A stretch of 64,000 nucleotides of DNA from Aspergillus flavus (lineage: Eukaryota > Ascomycota > Eurotiomycetes > Eurotiales > Aspergillaceae), in assembly GCF_009017415.1 (NCBI RefSeq), contig NC_092405.1, positions 4,526,001-4,590,000 on the forward strand, given 5' to 3'. Under the pieces are notes generated by a model. That model was not told the origin of the DNA and did not search any database. It saw only the letters and a list, made by a program, of their open reading frames with translations. Numbering within the stretch: the first letter of the stretch is position 1; each line of letters opens with the position of its first letter. Below, one piece after another: positions 56,088 through 64,000 of the stretch. The position numbers and the translations under genes were made by a program.

Positions 56088-57634
56088 GTTCAATGTTGTT
56101 GTGGTGCGAAACCCAGTTGTCTTTAGATTGTCGAAATTCTAGTTCTGTTTGCAGCTGGTTACTAACAAAGGATGTGACCCTACATGATATAAATACAGTG
56201 AAGTACTCACGCCTCTGCTCTGAGGTGCGGAATACCTCCGTTAATTATTTCCAATACTTTTGTAATCAGCAACTGAGACATATCGCCTCGCTGTGATGCT
56301 GACATACCGGCTCTATTCAATTTATAAGACAAGGTCCGCAGCCCAACCAGAAAGTATAATTGCTTGGGAGGCCAGTCTGGTGTTGTTCCAGAGACCCACA
56401 GCCACTGGTGATCCATTGATGGATGGATTACATACCAAGACCATTTAAATAACCATCATATACGCGCTTAAAGCAAAACAGCGTGGCTTGGCAGTCTCGT
56501 ATTGCACATACAGATGCCACAAGACACACAAAGACCTCTATAATCCTTTACTCACCACACTCCACTATTACAACCCGAAGAGGAAAATAAACCGTTCTCT
56601 TTCGTCCAATCCACACATGGTGCGGTACAGGCAGCAGGTCCGATAGACAGTGCAGGCGGTTCAGTTGTGTCTGAGTTGTCTGAGAAGGTAAAGCAGTGGG
56701 TCCCGTCTTTTCGGCGTCTGTCGGAACGTGCTTTGCACCGAGCCACCGAGATACCGGGGAGTTACTTTGCTGGGCAGATGAACACTGGAGTGATCTAGCT
56801 TTTGTCCTTCCTTGGATATTGAAGCTCTGGCATACTAAGCCGGCTCTGAAATTATGATTCCAATGATGTACTACAAGCCGCCTCCCTTTCCTTCCCAACC
56901 CTGAACCTGCCACACCTTCAAGATACAGCGTCCACCTTTATTGCGAGAATGCGCCGTGGCTTCCTAGAGTTATTGGCTCGCCATTACGAAGGGGCAGTAC
57001 ATAATGTGACATCTGGAACAGATTGCAGTCTTCCCCACATAGCGATCTAGACGTCAGATGTATTATGTCACCCTCACGCCAGCGGAGTAGGTTTTGCACT
57101 TATAAAGACTAAGTAATGCGATCCTGATGGAGAGGGCTTTTCGGCCACAGCGAGGTTGCATGCGATTATGTATCATGATGGAAGCCCTAGTGGAGGATTA
57201 GGTTATGGAAACTGTTCATCCCTGGCCCTGGTTATTTCTGTATGAGAGCTTAGTTTCCGGGCGGCTCCAAGCTTCTAATGGTGGTTGGTTTCACCTAAGC
57301 CAGTCTCCACGATGATATGAGCGGTGGTCTATCTCGTGACGGATCATTCGTTTCAAGCGATAAGGTGTAACGGTTATAGAAGAGCCTAAAACACATAAGG
57401 CCTTCGATAGGTAGTATGGTGTCGGACTTAACCTTATCTCTCACAAGCAGATTCCGTTTCGTTTCAAGGACACCGATCCCGATCTCATATGATGTTGGAA
57501 AGCCTTCTCCAAAACTTCAAATGATAAGTCTAGAACGCCCACATCAACACCGACTCCTATTTGCAGTAGTTTCCAATCTTTCCTACAGTTCCGTCTATTG
57601 TTTTACATCCAAAGCATTAACCCAAGGAATCGCC
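56088..57634. other. Intergenic, 1.5 kb
   Basis: No gene is seen. Several short open frames on the minus strand near 56550-56910 lack protein character. Confidence 0.45.
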
Positions 57635-58613
57635 ATGGCAGTATAAAGCGAAGTGGTCCGAGAAATTCGAGAGGAGCTGCTCTGGGAGGAAGACGACCTT
57701 GAGCAGGTCGTCAAAAACGCTCACAAATGGGACATTCCCGAGCTGGACAAGTACGGCGTCATCTCAGCGAGACGCTTTCTTGAGTTCACCGACTGGCTGG
57801 TCCGAAGCTGGGTTCCTACTGAGTCAACCAAAGGTCGCGACATCTACTACATCCTTCGTGTGTTCTATTTCGCCCTGTCCCAAGAGCCGTTGGGCTCTCG
57901 TCTGACTAAGATTCAACCGCTGAGTTTGAACAAGCCCCTCAAGCTCCTCTCTGACTGGGTGGTCCAATTTGCCAAAGAGATCGGAAGCAGCATGGACAAG
58001 CCTTCCTCAATCCATTAATGAGGCTGCCATTACGACATTCCGAAACTCTCCCCTCTTCCGTGTTTTCGATTCTGAGGGGGATGCCAAGAACTGGACAACA
58101 TTCAATAAGTTCTTCTACCGGAGGCTCGACAACCCTCGCAAGATCGCGTGTCCCGATGATTATCATATTGTGGCCTTCCCTGCTGATTCTATCTTCGCCG
58201 GGGCGTATCCTATCAGCGAGGACTCAGAGGTCGTCCTGCAAAAGAAAGAGTGGAGAGTGGTGAAAGATGAGGTAATATTGAAGAATGTCCCGTGGAAAAC
58301 AAAGGAACACTTCAGGCATCCGTACCCTTGATGCCCCCGACACTCCGGGTTATCAGTTCCTTCAGACCCGAGGAGTGGTGATGTAAACAATGAGTACTTG
58401 AGCAGGGTTGCCGTGCTTCCCATTGGCATGGCCATGGTTTCGTCTGTTAACGTGAGAAAGGAGCTTCAAGGCCAAAAGATCAAAAAGGGTGAAGATATCT
58501 CATACTTTGCGTTCGGTGGCTCGGACTGCATCATTATGTTTGAGCGGAAGGCAAGAGTTTCGGGTTTTCCTGATTCTGACAGAGCCTTCCCGTGCACGTT
58601 TCTGCTATGGTGA
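57635..58613 (+). pseudogene. Phosphatidylserine decarboxylase-like, decayed
   Basis: Possible ATG at 57635 followed by TAA at codon 4 (57644..57646), after which an open frame reads SEVVREIREELLWEEDDLEQ to KEIGSSMDKPSSI. The frame then shifts near 58010 and continues NEAAITTFRNSPLF, NWTTFNKFFYRRLDNP and IVAFPADSIFAGAYPI, the PSD signature region. After VPWKTKEHF (about 58310) a block is missing, then LDAPDTPGYQFLQTRGVVM* and RVAVLPIGMAMVSSVNVRKE appear in two different frames. FGGSDCIIMF preserves the site where PSD proenzymes self-cleave (GGS/GST). PSDs make phosphatidylethanolamine from phosphatidylserine; this copy has several lesions and would be inactive. The 3' limit is approximate. 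Confidence 0.8.
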
Positions 58614-58958
58614 AAAGTTGTGCAGGGCTTACTTCAAATACAAAGAGCCTAAATCTTTCCGATCCCGTTGCGGTTTGCCTTCCAGGGAATGCTTCGAGGT
58701 GAGGAAGTCCAGAATGGTAGGGGGCTGGTTGCTTCGTTATGATGTTTTAAATTGTTCATTGTGTCCATGTTACTATTATGGATATGTTCTTAGCTACAAT
58801 TCGATACTCTTCTTGCACGTCTCCGTCAACCGTTGGACCTGGATGAGATCTCTTGTCTGTCGTCGCGATCGTAGGCAACTCAGCTGTAGGTATTTGTGGA
58901 TGGCTTTAAGCCCCAGTGACTCTTCGTATCTTGAGTGACTTGACGTTGGCTATGAGGT
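58614..58958. other. Intergenic between PSD pseudogene and MFS gene
   Basis: No gene recognised. Confidence 0.4.
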
Positions 58959-60571
58959 TCATGCCGTGTAAGCGCTGGATTGACGGATCTTACTTCCGAA
59001 CCGATAGAATATCCAAGGCAGAGGAGCAAAGGCGATAGCGAGGAAGCCGAGCAGGCTTGATGCCCAAGTAAAACCAAGATTGTTGTACACTATATGAATC
59101 AGTCAGCTACCGTCCCAGGCCAGTGGTTAGAGTGACGACAATTTACTTGGGATGGTGAACAAGGGAAAAGAACCGCCCACACCATATCGCAGCAGACCGT
59201 TTGCTGCCAGAGCCGAGGCCCCAGCCTTGGCTCCGTACACGTTCGTAAGATATAGCATCGTTGAGACCTGTATTTCACTCGGCGTTAGCACCATATCACA
59301 TTGTACCAGGTAGAAGGCGTACAAAGATCATAATGTTCGAGCAGCCAAAGAGCCCCATGGCGATAATACTGCTTATCCAATGAATCCCAGGCTGTGAGGT
59401 CCAGGCAAACCAGAATAATGCCGCAGGCATCAGGGGGCTCCCCATCATCGCGGCCACAAGCATTCTTTCGGGAGGTGCTGGCTCCCCGGGATGTCTGGCA
59501 CGGTGCTTGGACAACGTGCATGCGTCGACGATCACCAACGCCATAGCACCGATAATACAACCCACGGCAATGCCAATGAAAGCCAGTCCAGACTGACCCG
59601 GTGAGAAGCCATAATTGGTGCTGTATATCAGCGGCACCGAGGCAAGGAAACAAAACAACACGGAGAAATTCAGCGAGGAGTAAAGGGAGCAGAGGGTGAC
59701 GATGGGCTCGGTGAGCAGCATGTAGAGAGGCCGTGCCAGTGTGACTGTCATGAGTATCTTGATTCCCGCTAGACCATCAGGAATCGGCTTTGGAGGAGGA
59801 GTCAGTCCGGCCTTTTTAGCTAGGCGGCGGCGTATAGGGATCGCGTACGTCTCCTGGGCACCCATCGAATAGACCCATAGGGCCGCTCCGAGGAACAAAG
59901 TTGTCCATTGAGACCATCGAAAATCTTTGTATTCGGCAATCCATCCGCCCACGAGGGAGCCTAGAGCGGGTCCCAGGAAAGCAACCCCCATCAACACAAC
60001 CACCCCGCGGTTCGTATTTGGGCCCGACCAGACATCCATCATGGTCCCGGCGCCCACGGCGAGAGGTGCAGAGCACAGGATGCCACCCAACAAGCGGCAT
60101 ATGGCAAGCGTCGCGAAATTCTGGGCAAATCCAGCACCTAGGATGAATAGCAGGGCTAATGGAGTCATGATAATATACACGAAGCGGCGCCCAAAGGTCT
60201 CACTCAACGGAGCGGAGATCATTGGACCAAAAGCCAGGCCATACACATATAAGGTGAATGGGAGTAGCGAAAGGGTATTACTGATGTGAAAGTCCTCTTG
60301 CACATGAGCGTGGGATGGCGAATAGATGGCCAGGCCGAAGGATCTATTTGCATGCGAAGGTTAGTTTGTTTATGGAGTTCCCATCTCTAGAGAGAAGCAC
60401 TAACATAAGCAGACAAAGAAGGGACGGAATCGATGTGTTGTATAACTTTTTGGCCAAACTCCAGTTCTGGGCGTTGGATGGATCCGTTGTCCAGTCCGGT
60501 AGTTCTCCTTCCTGCTTTTCTAGAGAGGAAGTCATGCTGTTGATTTCTGTATCGGGAGTGCTTAACGCCAT
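58959..60571 (-). CDS. MFS transporter, DHA1-type drug:H+ antiporter-like
   Basis: Four exons (60571..60405, 60343..59323, 59267..59147, 59089..58959) give 479 aa; an in-frame ATG at 60592 would add seven residues. TM segments begin with SLLCLLISFGLAIYS. The motif-A-like loop is GPMISAPLSETFGRRFVYII, followed by ICRLLGGILCSAPLAVGAGT and GPALGSLVGGWIAEY, the DHA1 motif-C-like segment, then a long cytosolic loop (ETYAIPIRRRLAKKAGL). The second half ends YGVGGSFPLFTIP then WASSLLGFLAIAFAPLPWIF, also typical. Substrate unknown. The final join restores IPMYNNLGFTWAS. It looks intact. Confidence 0.9.
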
Positions 60572-61617
60572 GATGGCACGGTTGATCTGCATGGAGTATT
60601 GTGGACATCTCTCTATCTATATAGGCATGTGACTCGAGACCAATCGGTTATGACGGATGATCTATCAGATAAACACGGCGCAAGAGAAGCCCAGTAAGGA
60701 ATAGCCCAGGCTCAGGTAAATATACCGGTTATACGGAATGTACATTGGTCATTGAAGTTCGCACTGTGTTTGGGGATCACCTCTATCCTCAGTTGCACTT
60801 GTGGCCAATCGTTTGCCACCGTTGAAGCCCGGCGGATATTCCTTCGACCCACTAATTCGGCGAGAAGCATGCCCTACCCTAAGGCATTCGGTCTCCGGGC
60901 CAAAAAGGTAACCTGAGGACTGCAGACCTTTATGGTCAATCAGATGTTCTTGCTACCTGCTCGGTGGGTAGAGCCTCGTCGAAACCGTGCGTATAATGGT
61001 TGGTTTATAACTATGCACTCAAACCTTTCAATTGCTTCCCCACGAAACGAAGTACATGTGGTAAAGTATACAGCGATGTGGAGATTTATCTCATATTACC
61101 TTGCTTTGCATTGAACTTAAGAATCAATGAACACAGGGGGAAAAGCCTTCGATAAGAAATTGCGGTCGCAGTTCAACATTTGGAGCAGTAGGGTTAGGGG
61201 CGTCTTTACCGCATTCGGAAATGGATGAGGCCGATCGGACGGTAACAAGGGAAATCCATATACTCTCGCTACTGGAAATAGAACTACGCACAGCGATGCT
61301 CACAATAGGTTTATAAATCAAGATAGAGTATTACCCTTGATCCTACAATAACACTACCTGCAACGTCTTTGGCTACACTCAATTAGTCTTTCGATAGCGA
61401 TTCCATTGCAATACCCCCGTGGTAAAATACATGTTTTAAGAATGAATCCGTAGTATAGCCGATTCACATACACCTGGAGGGGGCATATATAAAATGGGAA
61501 TGAGACGTATCAGGGTAGTCAATAAATAAGAAAGTCAAGGTGGTTGTCGAAGGCGCTTAAGGTCAATCCACAGCAATAAGATATGACTAGTCAGAGGGGG
61601 CAAAAGTAGGTCTGTAC
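60572..61617. other. Intergenic, 1 kb
   Basis: Separates two MFS genes transcribed in the same direction. No gene or repeat recognised. Confidence 0.45.
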
Positions 61618-63153
61618 TCAAGGGAGGTTCTCAACATATTCAATCGTTTCGGTTTGCTTTTCAACCCGCCCTTCGTCAGGGATATTGCAGACGTACGATG
61701 CAAAGCTGCGAGTTGGCAATTGCTCATTGAACATCTCGTCAATCTGCTCCAAGCTTCGTTGCCGCAGCTCAGGTACGAAGAAAAACGTGAATAGAAATGC
61801 GACAACCGACAGTGACCCGTAGATGAAGGCAACGCTACCACCAATAGCGTCTTGTGTGTACGGGTTCACAAATACAATAATCAAGCCGACACCGTAGGCG
61901 GAAAAGCCGGATAGCGTAACCATTTTCTCTCGCACGGATGTTGGCGGAACCTCAGAAGTAATGACCCAGGCGAGAGGGCCCCAGGTAGTCTGGAAGCAGA
62001 AGAACCAGAGCATCAACATGACAACCGTTGCTACCTGCATAGAGTATGACATATGCGACGTGCCGCGTGTTGTCAACCCGCCGATGACCATCATACATGC
62101 ACAGAGAAGGGCTGCACCACCAAGCATGACACTGCGCCGCCCCGATCGATCGGCCGTGAACATGCTTAACAGATTCGCTACCACGCCAATAACATATACA
62201 ACGACAGACATAAGTAGCACTTCGCGAAACCCAATCTGGGAGAGGAAAACAGCTTGGTAGTTCGCGACGAAGGAAATCCCTTGAGCCTGTTGGAAGACCT
62301 GAGCACCGACACATATGATTGTCCTGCGAAGGTTAACCGCATTAGAGAAGCAATCCTTCCAGCTGGTGGCCTCTCGCAATGCCCGCTCTTCTTCCAATAT
62401 TTGTTGGAGTATTACGACCTCTTCTTCGGCGGGGAACCCGGAGCCACGGAGACGGCGAAGGGCCTTAGTTGCCTCATCCAACCGGCCTCGTCTGATCAGC
62501 CAGTGTGGTGACTCTGGCAGGAAGGGTAGGCTGATCCAGCCCATGAAAGGAATACCAATTTGTGCCACGACAACGACTCGCCAGGCCCAGTCGGTGGTGA
62601 TATGACGACACAAGTAGACGATGAGTGCAGCTGCGAAGCCGCCAATCATAAGGAATGCGTTGTATGTGCCGGCCATCAGTCCTCGCAACGATGGCGGGGC
62701 ACACTCGCCTTGATATGTGGGGATGGCGTTGGTGGCAATGCCGCCGCCAAAATACACAATTGCTTTGCCGACAACGAATTGAGCGTAGCTTGTGGTGCAA
62801 GTCGACTCGATGATGACACCCACTGCTACCGCAAAGGACTGGATGTAAAGAGTCATCTTGCGTCCGAACCGTTCATTCAACGGTGTGCCACATATGACGC
62901 CCAGAATAACACCAACGTAACCCATACCAGTTCCAATAGACTGATTTCTAGAGGAGAGAATCCATTTCTCCTGGGCCGGATCATATGAACCAAACCTACG
63001 CAAGAACTGGTCCAAGCTCATGATAGCTGACCACCAGGCCTGGTCGAATCCAAATCCAGCAGATGATAAAGAGCCAAATATCATGACCATGAATATGGTC
63101 CAGGTGAGGTTGGACGTGGCTGAAGACATCGTGGTGTCTGTGCGAGGTGCCAT
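61618..63153 (-). CDS. MFS sugar transporter
   Basis: Single-exon 511-aa protein starting at ATG 63153; upstream codons to 63252 do not look conserved. Sugar-porter motifs are present: GTPLNERFGRKMTLYI (motif A), PESPHWLIRRGRLDEA at the middle loop, TADRSGRRSVMLGG, and at the end PELRQRSLEQIDEMF, a variant of the PETKGRSLEEID motif. TM1 contains SAGFGFDQAWWSAIMSL, so the usual YDQG-type signature is altered. The protein has 12 expected TM segments and a cytosolic tail. The sugar cannot be assigned; plasma-membrane uptake is the default for the family. Intact. Confidence 0.92.
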   Translation of the reverse strand: MAPRTDTTMSSATSNLTWTIFMVMIFGSLSSAGFGFDQAWWSAIMSLDQFLRRFGSYDPAQEKWILSSRNQSIGTGMGYVGVILGVICGTPLNERFGRKMTLYIQSFAVAVGVIIESTCTTSYAQFVVGKAIVYFGGGIATNAIPTYQGECAPPSLRGLMAGTYNAFLMIGGFAAALIVYLCRHITTDWAWRVVVVAQIGIPFMGWISLPFLPESPHWLIRRGRLDEATKALRRLRGSGFPAEEEVVILQQILEEERALREATSWKDCFSNAVNLRRTIICVGAQVFQQAQGISFVANYQAVFLSQIGFREVLLMSVVVYVIGVVANLLSMFTADRSGRRSVMLGGAALLCACMMVIGGLTTRGTSHMSYSMQVATVVMLMLWFFCFQTTWGPLAWVITSEVPPTSVREKMVTLSGFSAYGVGLIIVFVNPYTQDAIGGSVAFIYGSLSVVAFLFTFFFVPELRQRSLEQIDEMFNEQLPTRSFASYVCNIPDEGRVEKQTETIEYVENLP

Positions 63154-64000
63154 ATGATAGGGGATATTTGCAGGAGGTAAAAATTGGAATTGGGTTGACG
63201 ATAATGAGTTTGAACTACGGACTAGGCGCAACCGCTGCTCGCCTTTTATCACATTCCCTGCCCCAGGAATTTTGCAGCAGGCCTTGTTCAGTATTCGCCT
63301 CCGCCTATGGCAGGCAAATACGGGGTTGGTTTATGGGGAAGCAATATCTAGCCCCAACTTATTACTTGTCCCCGCTTCGTTCGTATCTTAGTTCAACCAT
63401 GTGGAATAGCGTTTGTTGGAACCACATGGTCTATAGCCAAGAGGGAATATGGTTCAATCCTTGTCTGTTCGTGGTTGGATAAGCCGTCCTTCAGATCATC
63501 GTATGGTATGAGGCTAGTGGCACATCCACGCTAATGTACCTTCATATGCAAGGTTATTACCTCGACAGGGTTGTGGAAGTTCGATGACCGTCCGCTCGAA
63601 AAATAAATATATCTACAGTAAATGAAGAAACATTGAAGTTGTCATCTCGATATTGGGGCAAGCAAACGAGTACACCAGTCGAACGGAAACATGTAGGGCC
63701 TTCCCGGCTGGTACACTTAGTTTAGTTCCTAGTCTTGGCTCCAGACTCTAGACTATCCCACCGGGAGTCTAAATCATCTTTTCACGGAGCCTATCGAATC
63801 GACCCACCATTTCGGCGACCAGTGGGGCTAAGCCCCATTTATTCCACGAATTCTAAGATACCGAAATATCAGCGTCGCCGAGTGGGTTCTGTCCGATCCA
63901 CCACGCTGCGTGGCGATGATGCCCCGGATACGAGCAGTATACCATGACGCTGGCTTTGGGGTTCTCTCTCCAACTCCGCATTATAAAGGTTGCGGGGGAA
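63154..64000. other. Intergenic at right edge
   Basis: Promoter side of the sugar transporter. Nothing further recognised to the end of the window. Confidence 0.45.

Noticed and set aside
52471..64000. A secondary-metabolite cluster containing the transporters, NmrA-like reductase and PSD remnant
   Set aside because: No polyketide synthase, NRPS, terpene cyclase or P450 gene is present in the window.
1..64000. CRISPR arrays, operons or bacterial-type features
   Set aside because: No direct-repeat/spacer structure or Shine-Dalgarno-led gene strings occur; the sequence is clearly eukaryotic.

Overview
The window looks like a chromosome segment from a filamentous ascomycete, most likely Aspergillus or a close Eurotiales relative. 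The evidence is short GT-AG introns of about 50-85 bp in most genes, many fungal-only families (Zn2Cys6 regulators, PTH11/rhodopsin-type membrane proteins, CFEM) and plant cell-wall enzymes of the Aspergillus type. Species and family names come from reading translations by eye; no database search was possible. Coordinates are outer CDS limits (start codon to stop codon), and exon joins are given in the text. Every multi-exon model reported as intact closes in frame.

Layout. 1-6 kb: a rhodopsin-type membrane protein cut by the left edge, a six-exon acetamidase-type amidase, a four-TM MARVEL-like protein and a secreted HExxH protein. 7.6-8.9 kb: a decayed aminoglycoside-phosphotransferase-like gene. 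10.8-20.7 kb: a CFEM/rhodopsin membrane protein, a fungal orphan, a tRNA-like relic, an F-box protein, a CPD photolyase and a large single-exon orphan. 21-30.3 kb: a plant-polysaccharide block with a tannase/feruloyl esterase, an extended SDR, a GH28 xylogalacturonan hydrolase and a divergent CE8 pectin methylesterase, followed by a Zn2Cys6 regulator. The hydrolase and esterase share a promoter region carrying CreA-type and XlnR-type motifs. 31-35 kb: a PhyH-type dioxygenase and a Zn2Cys6 regulator with a frameshift in a C8 run. 35-36.3 kb: a disrupted multi-TM gene.

38.2-43.3 kb: a candidate detoxification/redox module. A GST and a PNPOx-ferredoxin-reductase fusion diverge from a promoter holding a 9-bp minisatellite, and a Zn2Cys6 regulator lies tail to tail with the fusion gene. 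44.6-64 kb: a hydratase pseudogene, a nine-exon Zn2Cys6 regulator, a frameshifted protein kinase, a POT peptide transporter with one in-frame TGA, an NmrA-like reductase, a phosphatidylserine decarboxylase pseudogene and two MFS transporters.

The most unusual overall feature is the number of broken genes (seven, counting the frameshifted regulator). Several of their stop codons can be explained by C-to-T changes in CpA context, as repeat-induced point mutation (RIP) would produce. This is an inference that needs intact homologues to test. Intergenic stretches over about 300 bp are listed with what they contain.
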